Shown in pieces: positions 34,612 to 43,640 of a DNA stretch of 64,000 nucleotides (position 1 is the first letter of the stretch; every line of letters begins with the position of its first letter). Position numbers and translations under genes: made by a program. This stretch comes from Bacteroidota bacterium (GTDB lineage: Bacteria > Bacteroidota > Bacteroidia > Cytophagales > Cytophagaceae), in the NCBI GenBank assembly GCA_023428135.1, contig JAEYZG010000024.1, forward strand, positions 1 through 64,000. The letters are read 5' to 3'. Under the pieces are notes generated by a model. That model had not been told where the DNA came from. It ran no database searches and worked only from the letters and a program-made list of their open reading frames with translations.

Positions 34612-35745
34612 ATGGGATTATTTGACAAATTAAGAGGTGAGTTTATCGATGTCGTTGAATGGCTTGATAATACTCAGGATACAATGGTTTACCGTTTTGA
34701 ACGGTACAACAACGAGCTTAAGCATGGAGCACAGCTTACTGTGAGGCCGGGTCAGGTGGCTGTGTTGGTAAATGAAGGAAATCTTGTTGCTGACCTCTTT
34801 AATCCTGGAAGGTATGAACTGACTACCAGTAATATGCCTATAATGACCACGCTGAACAGCTGGAAGTATGGCTTTAACAGTCCTTTCAAAGCTGAAGTAT
34901 ATTTCTTTAGTATGAAGGAATTTATCGATATGAAATGGGGGGTGAAGGAACCTGTGTATTACACCGATCCCAGATTTGGTATTGATATAGAGGCAAGAGC
35001 ATTTGGGACTTATACCTTAAAGTTCAAAGATCCGAAACTGTTCCTTGAAAGGTTTTCAGCTACAAACGGAATTTATACTACCGACTACATCACCGGACAA
35101 TTAAGAAGTATTCTCGTGATGGAGCTTTCAGACAAACTGAATGAGTCTGGAATTCCAGCAAATAAACTTGCCGGAAATCTTAAGGAGTTGTCTGATATTC
35201 TTCACCCAATGATCAATGCGAGTATAGAAGCAAAATACGGGCTTACAATTCCTACATTCCTGGTTGAAAGTATATCTCTTACAGAAGAGGATAAGCGCAG
35301 ATTAAAAATGATAAGTGAAAAAATGGCGCTTGGGGATAGCAGTACTTTTGTGCAGCAGGATCTGTTGGATTCTATGAAAATATCCGCAAAGCAGGGTGGA
35401 GGAAACCCTGGTGTAGACATGCTTGGTATGATGATGGGAATGAACATGATGAATCAGAATAACATGATGAACGTGAATAATAACCCTCAGCAAATGAACA
35501 AAGGCAGCATGCCACCTCCTGTGCCGGTATCCGCATATTTTGTCGCTGTAAACGGTCAACAAACAGGTCCTTTTGATGTTAATCAATTGTCTCAGTTTGC
35601 TTCCCAGGGACAATTCACAGCCAAATCCATGGTCTGGAAAAGTGGTATGCCAGCCTGGGCACTGGCAGAGCAGATTCCGGAATTATCAGTGATCTTTAAT
35701 AATACGACGCCACCTCCGATTCCACCTCCAATTCCTCAATCATAA
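34612..35745 (+). CDS. SPFH-domain protein with C-terminal GYF_2 domain
   Basis: A 377-aa protein of the 'virion core'-type SPFH family. The SPFH region runs from about 20 to 225 (LTVRPGQVAVLVNEG, NPGRYELTTSNMP). A Met/Asn-rich linker (about 270-300: MMMGMNMMNQNNMMN) leads to a GYF_2/DUF4339 domain (about 308-358: YFVAVNGQQTGPFDVNQLSQ, VWKSGMPAWALAEQI) and a Pro-rich end, PPPIPPPIPQS. GYF_2 domains bind proline-rich peptides, so the protein's own tail could be a partner for self-assembly. It has no membrane span. The next gene encodes a zinc-ribbon membrane protein and this pairing is common. Role unknown. Confidence 0.85.
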   Translation: MGLFDKLRGEFIDVVEWLDNTQDTMVYRFERYNNELKHGAQLTVRPGQVAVLVNEGNLVADLFNPGRYELTTSNMPIMTTLNSWKYGFNSPFKAEVYFFSMKEFIDMKWGVKEPVYYTDPRFGIDIEARAFGTYTLKFKDPKLFLERFSATNGIYTTDYITGQLRSILVMELSDKLNESGIPANKLAGNLKELSDILHPMINASIEAKYGLTIPTFLVESISLTEEDKRRLKMISEKMALGDSSTFVQQDLLDSMKISAKQGGGNPGVDMLGMMMGMNMMNQNNMMNVNNNPQQMNKGSMPPPVPVSAYFVAVNGQQTGPFDVNQLSQFASQGQFTAKSMVWKSGMPAWALAEQIPELSVIFNNTTPPPIPPPIPQS

Positions 35746-35752
35746 TTTGTTA

Positions 35753-35798
35753 CTTCTGGTCCTGTGATTTTTCAGGACCAGAAGCATACCTTTTTTTT
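35753..35798 (+). terminator. Strong hairpin between the SPFH and zinc-ribbon genes
   Basis: Perfect 12-bp arms CTTCTGGTCCTG (35753-35764) and CAGGACCAGAAG (35773-35784) with an 8-base loop, then T8 at 35791-35798. A textbook intrinsic terminator, placed only 26 bases before the next gene, so that gene may be partly insulated. Confidence 0.82.
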
Positions 35799-35823
35799 CA
35801 TGTTAAAGCTGATCTTTTGATAA

Positions 35824-36987
35824 ATGGAGCAAAATCCGATTATAAGTGATCTGGGTAATACTAACGGATGCAAAAGTTGTGGGGCGATATTAAAATTCGC
35901 ACCAGGTACAAATTCTCTTCAATGTGAATATTGCGGTACTGTAAATGAGATTGTAATATCTAATGACGCAGAGGAAATCTTAGAACTGGAATTTAATACC
36001 CATGCAGATCTTGATCAGAATATACAAGGAGAAAGCCATCAGATTTCTAGTGTAAAGTGCACAGGTTGCGGCGCTGAATCAACGCTTAAACCAAATGTGA
36101 CTGCAGATGAATGTGCTTTTTGCGGTACTGCCCTCGTCCTGAAAAATGTGCATATACAAACAGTCATTAAACCCAAATCGGTACTGCCATTCAAAATTGA
36201 TAAGAAACAGGCCTATAAGGATTTTGGAAAATGGCTTGGGTCTTTATGGTTTGCTCCCAACGACTTGAAGAAATACGCAGTATCCGAGAAATTAAGTGGA
36301 ATATACCTGCCTTACTGGACTTTTGATACGCATACGCAGACTGACTATACCGGCGAGCAGGGGATTGACAGATACGAAACAGAATATTATACTACCGTTG
36401 AAAACGGAAAAACAGTCACACGGTCAAGAACCAGGGTGGTAACGGATTGGTATTATGCAGCAGGCAGCGTTGAAAATTCTTTTGATGATGTTCTCATAAA
36501 TGCATCTCATTCTCTTCCCAGAGACTATGTGGATGTTCTGGAACCTTGGGATCTGGATGGACTTTTACCTTTTAATGAAAATTACCTGGCAGGATTTAAG
36601 AGCGAAAGCTATCAGGTAGGTCTGAAAGATAGTTTTGAATTAGCCAAAAGAAAGATCAAGGGTACCATTGATGATAGTATTCGTAGGGATATCGGAGGAA
36701 ATCACCAGAGGGTTCATTCTACCGACACCGTTTATAGTAATACTACATTTAAGCATACTTTATTGCCTTTATGGATCAGTTCTTTCAGATACAGAGGGAA
36801 ATCCTATAGGTTTTTGATCAATGCCCGGACAGGTGAGACAAAGGGAGACAGGCCTTATAGCTGGATGAAAATTGCAGGTACTGTGATTTCGGGTATTATC
36901 ACATTGGGCTGCTTTGGTCTTGATATTACCACTGGTATTGTGGCTTTGGCAATCTTTTTATTGTTACTTTTTAAAGTGTTTAAATAA
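35824..36987 (+). CDS. Zinc-ribbon membrane protein
   Basis: A 387-aa protein often annotated by analogy to primosomal helicases, but no helicase motif is visible. Two zinc ribbons open it: CKSCGAIL ... CEYCG (about 17-40) and CTGCGAES ... CAFCG (about 79-100). The central beta-rich region contains LPYWTFDTHTQTDYTGEQG and WDLDGLLPFNENYLAGF. The C-terminus has two hydrophobic stretches, about 344-364 and 365-386. I infer a membrane-tethered protein facing the cytoplasm with its ribbons. It follows the SPFH-GYF_2 gene and a functional link is likely; activity unknown. Confidence 0.75.
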   Translation: MEQNPIISDLGNTNGCKSCGAILKFAPGTNSLQCEYCGTVNEIVISNDAEEILELEFNTHADLDQNIQGESHQISSVKCTGCGAESTLKPNVTADECAFCGTALVLKNVHIQTVIKPKSVLPFKIDKKQAYKDFGKWLGSLWFAPNDLKKYAVSEKLSGIYLPYWTFDTHTQTDYTGEQGIDRYETEYYTTVENGKTVTRSRTRVVTDWYYAAGSVENSFDDVLINASHSLPRDYVDVLEPWDLDGLLPFNENYLAGFKSESYQVGLKDSFELAKRKIKGTIDDSIRRDIGGNHQRVHSTDTVYSNTTFKHTLLPLWISSFRYRGKSYRFLINARTGETKGDRPYSWMKIAGTVISGIITLGCFGLDITTGIVALAIFLLLLFKVFK

Positions 36988-37257
36988 TCTGTGGTTGCCG
37001 TCAATTTTTTAATTTTTAAAAATCCTGGAGAATCAATAGAAAGTGGACTTTACCAAAAAAACAGATGGATTTTGTGTTAATTCTGCATTTTATTATTTTT
37101 AAAGTCTTATTTTTCAGGTGAATACTTTTTGGTGAATCCTTCTGGCAGGAATAATCTATTTAAAATCTTCCCGATAAACTAAATTCGGAATTTTTCATTC
37201 CCGGGTATCGTTGAAAAATACGTATCTTTACACCCTTAATTTTATTTTAACATCTCC

Positions 37258-38901
37258 ATGATTTCAGTTGACGGACTTACTGTAGCTTTTGGCGGCAGAA
37301 CACTTTTCAGCGATGTTACTTTCAACATCAATGATAATGACAGAATAGCCCTTATGGGTAAAAATGGTGCCGGTAAATCTACCATGCTAAAAATTATTGC
37401 TGGCGTCGATAAACCAACAAAAGGAAAAATTACTGCCCCTAATGGAGCTGTTATTGCTTACCTGCCTCAGCACCTGCTACTGGACGATGATAGTACTGTT
37501 TTTGAAGAAACTTCCAAAGCATTTGCTTCTATCCTCAATATGAAAAAGGAAATAGATGCTCTGAATAAGGAACTAGAAACAAGAACAGACTACGAATCTG
37601 AAGAATACTATAAAATTATTGAACGCGTCTCTGAAGTCAGTGAGCAATATTATTCCATAGAAGAAATTAATTTTGACGCTGAAGTTGAAAAGACTTTGCT
37701 CGGATTGGGATTTGTGAGAGAAAACTTCACAAGACCTACAAGCGAATTCAGCGGCGGATGGCGTATGCGTATCGAGCTTGCTAAAATCCTTTTACAAACT
37801 CCTGATCTTATTCTTCTCGATGAGCCTACCAACCACCTGGATATAGAATCTATCCAATGGCTGGAGGATTTTCTTGTAAACAGCGCAAAAGCTGTAATTG
37901 TAATTTCCCACGATAGAGCTTTCGTTGATAATATTACAAACCGCACTATTGAAGTAACAATGGGCCGTATTTATGATTACAAAACAAATTATTCTCACTA
38001 CCTTCAATTAAGAGAAGAGCGTCGTCAGCATCAGCAGAAAGCGTTTGACGAACAACAACGTTTTATTGCAGACACTACCGAGTTTATTGATCGCTTTAAA
38101 GGCACGTATTCAAAAACACTTCAGGTGCAGTCACGCGTGAAAATGCTTGAGAAGCTTGAGCCAATTGAGGTGGATGAGGTAGATACTTCATCTCTGAATC
38201 TTAAGTTTCCTCCTGCTCCTCGTTCTGGTAATTATCCTGTAATTGCCAATCAGTTAGGAAAGACTTATGGCGATCATGTTGTTTTCAAAGATGCTTCCTT
38301 TACGATTGAAAGAGGTCAAAAGCTAGCGTTTGTAGGGAAAAACGGGGAAGGTAAATCAACCATGATAAAAGCTATCATGGGAGAAATTGACTATGAGGGG
38401 AAGCTTGAAGTCGGACATAATTCAATGATCGGCTACTTTGCCCAGAATCAGGCATCCTTGCTTGACGAAGAGCTGACCGTGTTCCAGACAATTGACAATA
38501 TTGCTGTTGGTGACATCAGAACAAAAATCAGAGATATTTTGGGTGCCTTCATGTTTGGTGGTGATGCTTCTGCTAAAAAGGTTAAGGTTCTTTCAGGAGG
38601 AGAAAAGACAAGGCTTGCAATGATAAAATTACTCTTAGAACCTGTAAATCTCCTGATCCTCGATGAGCCTACCAACCACCTGGATATGAAAACCAAGGAT
38701 ATCCTTAAAGAAGCGCTACTTGCGTTTGACGGAACAATCATTCTCGTTTCTCACGACAGAGATTTCCTAAGTGGCCTGGCTACAAAGGTTTTTGAGTTTG
38801 GAAACAAAAGGGTGAAAGAGCATTTTGAAGATATCAATGGGTTCTTGAGAAATAAGAAAATGGAGAACCTTCGTGAGATAGAAAGAAAGCAAAAAGCTTA
38901 A
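37258..38901 (+). CDS. ABC-F family ATPase
   Basis: A 547-aa soluble protein with two ABC domains and no membrane domain. First: Walker A GKNGAGKSTM, signature FSGGWRMRIELAK, Walker B LILLDEPTNHLD. Second: GKNGEGKSTM, LSGGEKTRLAM, LLILDEPTNHLD. The linker between the domains (about 245-320) is the helical P-site tRNA interaction motif. ABC-F proteins act on ribosomes, rescuing or tuning translation, and some give antibiotic protection; the type here looks like the housekeeping YbiT/EttA-like group. A short-repeat block follows the gene. Confidence 0.9.
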   Translation: MISVDGLTVAFGGRTLFSDVTFNINDNDRIALMGKNGAGKSTMLKIIAGVDKPTKGKITAPNGAVIAYLPQHLLLDDDSTVFEETSKAFASILNMKKEIDALNKELETRTDYESEEYYKIIERVSEVSEQYYSIEEINFDAEVEKTLLGLGFVRENFTRPTSEFSGGWRMRIELAKILLQTPDLILLDEPTNHLDIESIQWLEDFLVNSAKAVIVISHDRAFVDNITNRTIEVTMGRIYDYKTNYSHYLQLREERRQHQQKAFDEQQRFIADTTEFIDRFKGTYSKTLQVQSRVKMLEKLEPIEVDEVDTSSLNLKFPPAPRSGNYPVIANQLGKTYGDHVVFKDASFTIERGQKLAFVGKNGEGKSTMIKAIMGEIDYEGKLEVGHNSMIGYFAQNQASLLDEELTVFQTIDNIAVGDIRTKIRDILGAFMFGGDASAKKVKVLSGGEKTRLAMIKLLLEPVNLLILDEPTNHLDMKTKDILKEALLAFDGTIILVSHDRDFLSGLATKVFEFGNKRVKEHFEDINGFLRNKKMENLREIERKQKA

Positions 38902-39066
38902 AGTATAAAGTTGAAAGTTTAAAGTAGAAAAGGCCAATAATTAACTTTCGACCCAACAAAGAAATTGATAAAATTAGGAAGCAAAAAGTATAAAGTTTAA
39001 TGTATAAAGTTCAAAGTGGGAAAGACAGTCATATCTTTCAACTTTCAACTTTTAACTTTCAACTCA
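38895..39066. repeat. AAAGTT-type repeat block
   Basis: About 170 bases of imperfect direct repeats, such as AAAGTATAAAGTTGAAAGTTTAAAGT, TATAAAGTTTAATGTATAAAG and CTTTCAACTTTCAACTTTTAACTTT near the end, where the unit occurs in inverted orientation. The two orientations could pair as a long hairpin. Same family as at 16241-16310 and 40105-40135. Confidence 0.65.
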
Positions 39067-39073
39067 ATAAAGT

Positions 39074-40099
39074 ATGTTAGATAAGATAAAAGGCGTTTCG
39101 GAAGAAATAGAGCAATTTCAGATAGATACTAAGGATAGTCTTGAAAAATTCAGACTAACGTTTATAAGTAAAAAAGGTAAGGTTACTGAATTATTTGATC
39201 TCCTGAAGCAAGTACCCAATGAAGAGAAAAGAGCTATGGGCGCAGAGCTGAATGTTCTGAAAAACGCAGCTCAGGCAAAGCTTGTACACTTTACAGAAGT
39301 GTTTGAACAGGCAGCTTCACAAAATACTTCTTCAAGAAAGGATCTTACGCTCCCTGGAATTCCTGACCTAAATGGCACACGTCACCCGCTATCCATGGTG
39401 CGTGAAGAAATTACTCAGATATTTGAACGTATGGGATTCAACCTTTCCGAAGGTCCTGAGATTGAAGATGACTGGCATAACTTTACTGCCCTGAATTTCC
39501 CTCTGAACCATCCGGCCAGAGAAATGCAGGATACTTTTTTTATTGAGAAAAATCCAGACATTGCATTAAGAACGCATACTTCTTCTGTGCAAGTAAGAGT
39601 GATGGAAAGTCAGAAGCCTCCTATCAGGACTTTATCTCCCGGAAGAGTATATAGAAATGAAGCGATCTCAGCGAGAGCACATTGTGTATTTCATCAGGTA
39701 GAAGGTTTGTATATAGATGAAAATGTAAGCTTTGCAGACCTTAAGCAAACCCTTTATCACTTTGTGAAAGAGATGTTTGGGAAAGATACCAAACTAAGAT
39801 TCAGACCTTCATTCTTCCCATTCACTGAGCCCAGTGCAGAAATTGACATCAGCTGTTTAATCTGCAAAGGTGATGGTTGCAATATCTGTAAGCATTCTGG
39901 TTGGGTTGAAATTGGTGGCTCTGGAATGGTAGATCCAAATGTACTTGAGAATGCAAAGATTGATTCAAAGAAATATTCAGGTTATGCTTTCGGTATGGGT
40001 ATTGAAAGAATTACCATGCTTAAGTACCAGATCAAAGACCTTCGTTTGTTCACCGAGAATGACGTGCGATTCCTGAAGCAGTTTACCTTTTTAGGATAG
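39074..40099 (+). CDS. pheS: Phenylalanine-tRNA ligase alpha subunit
   Basis: A 341-aa class II synthetase subunit. Motif 2 contains SPGRVYRNEAISARAHCVFHQVEGL (start near 196), motif 3 includes YAFGMGIERITML (about 308), and the substrate pocket lies around FRPSFFPFTEPSAEIDI. An internal CLICKGDGCNICKHSGW Cys-rich loop is typical of this subgroup. Helical N-terminal coiled coil (about 1-90) binds tRNA. PheT is not next to it. The gene starts right after the repeat block. Confidence 0.96.
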   Translation: MLDKIKGVSEEIEQFQIDTKDSLEKFRLTFISKKGKVTELFDLLKQVPNEEKRAMGAELNVLKNAAQAKLVHFTEVFEQAASQNTSSRKDLTLPGIPDLNGTRHPLSMVREEITQIFERMGFNLSEGPEIEDDWHNFTALNFPLNHPAREMQDTFFIEKNPDIALRTHTSSVQVRVMESQKPPIRTLSPGRVYRNEAISARAHCVFHQVEGLYIDENVSFADLKQTLYHFVKEMFGKDTKLRFRPSFFPFTEPSAEIDISCLICKGDGCNICKHSGWVEIGGSGMVDPNVLENAKIDSKKYSGYAFGMGIERITMLKYQIKDLRLFTENDVRFLKQFTFLG

Positions 40100-40104
40100 G
40101 TAGT

Positions 40105-40135
40105 TAAGCGGAAAGCTTAAAGCGCAAAGCTGAAA
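40105..40135. repeat. AAAGCTT-type short repeat
   Basis: A short run, GCGGAAAGCTTAAAGCGCAAAGCTGAAAG, of the same repeat type as the blocks before pheS and after thiH. Non-coding. Confidence 0.45.
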
Positions 40136-40199
40136 GTAATTTATTCCATTAATAGCTTAATTTAATATTGGCCGTTAACTCGATATCATAGAGCTTAAG

Positions 40200-40246
40200 C
40201 CCCCGGAGGGGGTGGTATTCTATTAGCATAGGGTGAAGCCCTATGC
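40200..40246. repeat. Tandem palindromes
   Basis: CCCCC / GGGGG (40200-40204 and 40208-40212, loop GGA), then GCATAGGG / CCCTATGC (40226-40246, loop TGAAG). Such GC-rich palindromes in AT-rich intergenic DNA look like dispersed repeat elements. Confidence 0.5.
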
Positions 40247-40274
40247 ATGCTAAAAGCTTAAATATAAAGGATAA

Positions 40275-40306
40275 TAAAAAAGCAGCGTTTAACGGCTGCT
40301 TTTTTA
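40275..40306. terminator. Intrinsic terminator downstream of pheS
   Basis: AGCAGC (40281-40286) pairs with GCTGCT (40295-40300) around GTTTAACG, with an A6 run before and T6 after. The A and T tracts on both sides suit a bidirectional terminator between pheS and the convergent SMR gene, though it lies 180 bases after pheS. Confidence 0.72.
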
Positions 40307-40443
40307 GTGTTGTACTTTCATTTTTTAAAGTAAAATTTAGAATTAGTCATTTAAAAATCCGGTTCATCACTAAACTCAATCCTTGTTTAATAACTTATAC
40401 TGGATCAATTAGCAAAGATATTTTTTTAATGCTTAATCCCGAT

Positions 40444-40773
40444 TTAAGCCTGAGTAGAGGATTGTGATAAATTTAATATTAGTACTCCTATAAGAATAAG
40501 TGCGATAGCTATTACTCTGCTCAGAGAAATACTTTCATTAAAAACAAGCATCCCCACTGCTGTAAGTAATGCAGTGCCAACGCCTGACCATACTGCGTAA
40601 GCAGTACCAAGCTCAATTTTTTTGATAGACAGGTTAAAGAAATAATAACTTATGATATAAAAAGCTATCATTAAGATAGTAGGTATAATCTTCGAAAAGC
40701 TATTCGAAAATCGGATCATCACTGTGCCTACAACTTCTGTCACGATTGCGAGAGAAAGATATATCCAGTTCAT
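40444..40773 (-). CDS. Small multidrug resistance (SMR) exporter
   Basis: A 109-aa four-helix protein of the EmrE/QacE/SugE family. The essential membrane Glu lies in LAIVTEVVGTVMIRFSN (residue 13), and the ELGTAYAVWSGVGTALL segment (about 56-72) is characteristic. Proton-coupled export of cationic compounds is expected; the YAVWSGVG form fits Qac-type drug exporters better than guanidinium exporters. The gene is isolated, with a long gene-free stretch upstream. No paired SMR subunit is seen, so a homodimer is likely. Confidence 0.92.
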   Translation of the reverse strand: MNWIYLSLAIVTEVVGTVMIRFSNSFSKIIPTILMIAFYIISYYFFNLSIKKIELGTAYAVWSGVGTALLTAVGMLVFNESISLSRVIAIALILIGVLILNLSQSSTQA

Positions 40774-41335
40774 AACAATATATATTTAGAGGTGAAAGCC
40801 GCCTCAAAAGCTATTGTCAGATGAATAAGTGAAAGAGGATGGAATGTGAATCAAGTTTCACTTTCTCATCAGGCAATAGAATTCCCTTGAGACAAGCTCA
40901 TAATTGATTTTATTATCATTGATTTGTATCGGGAGTTTTGAAAAGAAGGAAAATGCAATTTCCTGGTCCCGTTTAATTAGGGGACTTTAGGTATCTAATA
41001 GCTCTCTGAAAAATTTAAGGAATTGCATATAGTACTTAAACCCTATTTTGCTACTGAGGGTTCCAATTGCCAGGTATTAGTGTAATGTGTTGATATTTAA
41101 TGTTTAATATTGGGGTGAGGAGTGTGCTTTTGTTAAATTTATTGTAATCTGGCAGATTTTCAGTGATTTGAAAATAATGCTGAATAGGTTTCAGAATAAA
41201 AAAAACTTTCTCTTTTGAGAGATGTGTATGGTTTTCATTGCTTTGTGGTTTTATTTTTCCGGAGAAACGCATTTCTGTTTTTGTATCTACCGTAATTTTT
41301 TTTCGTATTAATCTCCCAAACAAAATAAAAAGACT
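40774..41335. other. Intergenic region, 560 bases
   Basis: No convincing gene. A 42-codon protein-like frame without a start (40858-40986, minus) could be a coding remnant. A 90-codon frame at 41051-41323 (minus) is AT-rich and I do not accept it. No structured RNA recognised. Confidence 0.45.
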
Positions 41336-41806
41336 ATGATCCTATTCAGACAACTATATTTCAGCTTAGTTCTGTCATTGTTTACAGTTGCTTCAGTTAT
41401 TGCTAATCCTACCGTTGATAAAGTGAAAGTCAAAAACTATCTGTTAAAGACGAATCGCACAATTGGTTTTGCACACATGGTGGTGAAAAAGACGAAAGTG
41501 TTTAATGGAAATCTAAGTAAGTCTGTTAATCATGAAAGGCTTGCTAAGAAATACTATAATGAAAATCAACTGGAGAAGTCTTTATATCATTCTTATAGAG
41601 CACGGGTTTTAGCAAATGAAGTAATAGCAGAGAACAAAGCAAAGGCTCCGATGGATGCTTCCTTTACAGCAGAAGAACAACAGATGACAAGCGGGAAACC
41701 ATCGGATCAGGAATTGGATGATGCGCTGGCAAAAGAAGTACCGGCTAGTGTAAATGGCAAAGATGAAGATCTGATGAACGGAAACCTCGATATCGATATT
41801 CAGTAA
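41336..41806 (+). CDS. Small secreted hypothetical protein
   Basis: A 156-aa protein with a signal peptide (LYFSLVLSLFTVASVIANP, cleavage near residue 24). The mature part is helical: HERLAKKYYNENQLEKSLYHSYRARVLANEVI resembles a single tetratricopeptide-like helix pair, followed by an acidic, disordered-looking tail (QELDDALAKEVPASVNGKDEDL). I do not recognise the family. It is the sole gene between two gene-poor stretches and may be a periplasmic protein. Confidence is moderate because the signal peptide is clear but no domain is. Confidence 0.62.
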   Translation: MILFRQLYFSLVLSLFTVASVIANPTVDKVKVKNYLLKTNRTIGFAHMVVKKTKVFNGNLSKSVNHERLAKKYYNENQLEKSLYHSYRARVLANEVIAENKAKAPMDASFTAEEQQMTSGKPSDQELDDALAKEVPASVNGKDEDLMNGNLDIDIQ

Positions 41807-41817
41807 ACTTTATTTTC

Positions 41818-41846
41818 TGATCATCCTGAGCCCTGCGAAGGATCTG
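41818..41846. repeat. Dispersed intergenic element (TCATCCTGAGC type)
   Basis: The sequence TGATCATCCTGAGCCCTGCGAAGGATCTGA is of a repeat type often scattered in Bacteroidota intergenic DNA. Recognised by resemblance only; one copy lies in this window. Confidence 0.4.
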
Positions 41847-41876
41847 ATAGTTATAAAAAACAAGTTCAGACGAATA

Positions 41877-41910
41877 AAAGAAAGCCGCAAGCACTGTTTG
41901 CGGCTTTCTT
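41877..41910. terminator. Bidirectional terminator
   Basis: AAAGCCGCAA (41881-41890) pairs with TTTGCGGCTTT (41897-41907), with A-rich sequence on the left and TCTTTT on the right. It ends directly at the stop codon of the convergent ZIP transporter gene. Confidence 0.78.
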
Positions 41911-42651
41911 TTACAAAAGATATTCTGCAATAATTGCTGAAACTGCACCAAGCATAGAAACAAGTAGCCTGTTCGCTTTGAACTTATGGTTAGGGCTTGT
42001 TTCAAAAAAGATGGTGGTAGATATATAAAGGAAGTTACCCGCGATTACCCCAAATAAAAAGATAAACCAGTTCACCTCGAAGAATTCATGATCAAAGGCC
42101 CAATGACTGAGTAATAATCCCATCGGAGAGGCCAATGCAAAAAGCACTAATAGTAATACTGCAATAACCTTGTTTCTCAAAGAGAATACAAGCACTGACA
42201 TAAGTGCAAATGCTTCCGGAATTTTATGCAATATCAATCCATACAACAAGGTATGTGATTCCCCATGGCTATGGCTGTGGGAAGGATGCGCAACAAGGGT
42301 TCCTTCCAGAAAGGCATGAATACAAATTGAGATTAAAAGTGAGTATGGAATTTGAGAATGTTCAAGCTCATGATCATGGATATGAATATGCCCATGCTCT
42401 ACCCCTGAAGAAAAGTATTCAAGTACCATTTGGAAAAAGAAGCCTGTAAGCACCGCAATTCCCGCAAAGCGTATATCTCCGGATTCCACAAATAGCTCAG
42501 GAAGGATATGCATTACAGTGATGCTGAACAGGTAGGCACCACTAAACGACAATACAACTTTAAATCTTTGGATATTAAGATTTGGAATGAAAAACACAGC
42601 TAAGCCTGCCAGCAAAGCCGAACTAAATAGGAGCAGGAGTGATGTTACCAT
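41911..42651 (-). CDS. ZIP-family divalent metal transporter
   Basis: A 246-aa membrane protein with about eight helices. Helix 4 and 5 carry the metal-binding residues: ICIHAFLEGTLVAH and LILHKIPEAFALM (HxxPE is the ZIP signature). Histidine-rich loops, EHGHIHIHDHELEH (about 81-94) and HPSHSHSHGESH (about 122-133), suggest zinc or a similar metal. Import into the cytoplasm is the expected direction. It is followed on the same strand by nothing closely linked; the methyltransferase gene lies nine bases upstream, so they may share a transcript. Confidence 0.9.
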   Translation of the reverse strand: MVTSLLLLFSSALLAGLAVFFIPNLNIQRFKVVLSFSGAYLFSITVMHILPELFVESGDIRFAGIAVLTGFFFQMVLEYFSSGVEHGHIHIHDHELEHSQIPYSLLISICIHAFLEGTLVAHPSHSHSHGESHTLLYGLILHKIPEAFALMSVLVFSLRNKVIAVLLLVLFALASPMGLLLSHWAFDHEFFEVNWFIFLFGVIAGNFLYISTTIFFETSPNHKFKANRLLVSMLGAVSAIIAEYLL

Positions 42652-42660
42652 TCTATAATT

Positions 42661-43401
42661 TTAATTTTCTTTCTCCAGAATAAAGATCATCCGGTCGCTT
42701 TCTGACTCAAAAGGCTGAAGTTGGTAGTTTCCATACAAATTCAGAATTTTGAGGCCCGCAAATTTAAAATAGTTTTCGAATTCTTCCCGCTTTACACCTT
42801 TTACTCTTTCCTGAAAATGTAATTCGGAAGAACCATCTTTAATTCTGATGTCTTTTATAATCCAGCCCTCATCTACCATTCTGCTTATCTTAAATTGAAT
42901 GCCATCAATGATAGCTTCATTTTTTTGCTGAAGATTGCGGATTACTTTTTCTGTATTGAAAAAATCGAGTACCATTCGCCCTTTTTTGCGAAGTGCTGTA
43001 GATGCGGCTTTTATTGCCTGGATATTATCATTTTCTTCATCAAAATATCCAAAACTGGTAAAAAGGTTAAAGATATAGTCAAAGTGATTTTCCGCAAATA
43101 CATTCCGCATGTCATGTACAAAGAAATGAAGTGTTTCATCCTCTGATTTTGATGCAAAGGCAATGTTTTCTTCTGATAAATCAATACCTGTAACATCCAG
43201 TCCCTTTTTATGCATGTAAAATGCATGTCTCCCTCTTCCGCAGCCAAGGTCGAGAGCTGTCTGACCTTCAACAAACTTAAGTGTTTTCTGAAGATTATCT
43301 ATAAAGTTTTCTGCTTCTTCGAAGTCCCGGTGCTTATATAATATATGGTAGTAGGGCGAGTTAAACCATTCACTAAACCACTCTTTTTTTGCTTGCGCCA
43401 T
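42661..43401 (-). CDS. SAM-dependent class I methyltransferase
   Basis: A 246-aa methyltransferase. The SAM loop is ALDLGCGRGRHAFYM (about 43-57), the acidic residue follows in VTGIDLSEENIAFA and the post-I motif is HDMRNVFAENHFDYIFNLFTSFGYF. The N-terminus (KEWFSEWFNSPYYHILYKHRD) is distinctive for a Bacteroidota subgroup. The substrate cannot be told from sequence. It is nine bases ahead of the ZIP gene and probably co-transcribed. No sign of a membrane segment. Confidence 0.88.
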   Translation of the reverse strand: MAQAKKEWFSEWFNSPYYHILYKHRDFEEAENFIDNLQKTLKFVEGQTALDLGCGRGRHAFYMHKKGLDVTGIDLSEENIAFASKSEDETLHFFVHDMRNVFAENHFDYIFNLFTSFGYFDEENDNIQAIKAASTALRKKGRMVLDFFNTEKVIRNLQQKNEAIIDGIQFKISRMVDEGWIIKDIRIKDGSSELHFQERVKGVKREEFENYFKFAGLKILNLYGNYQLQPFESESDRMIFILEKEN

Positions 43402-43640
43402 AAAATTGAATCCGCAAATTTACATTAAAATTCAGTAGTGAGCTCTAGCTTTTTTAATCTGATTGAAAAATAATGACACCTGCTTAATGTCAATGTATTA
43501 GATTTTGTGGCTCTTTCAGGCACTTGATAATCAGTATTCAGACATTGCTAAAATTATTCGCAAAATATATGGATGGCTGATGCAGGTCATTTAAAATATC
43601 GTAAATTAGAAGAAAATTGTGTTAAAGTATTCTTTTTGAA

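Noticed and set aside
41051..41323. Minus-strand frame of 90 codons before the 41336 gene
   Set aside because: It has no signal or domain, AT-driven composition and covers the likely promoter of the plus-strand gene. I kept only a note in the intergenic entry.
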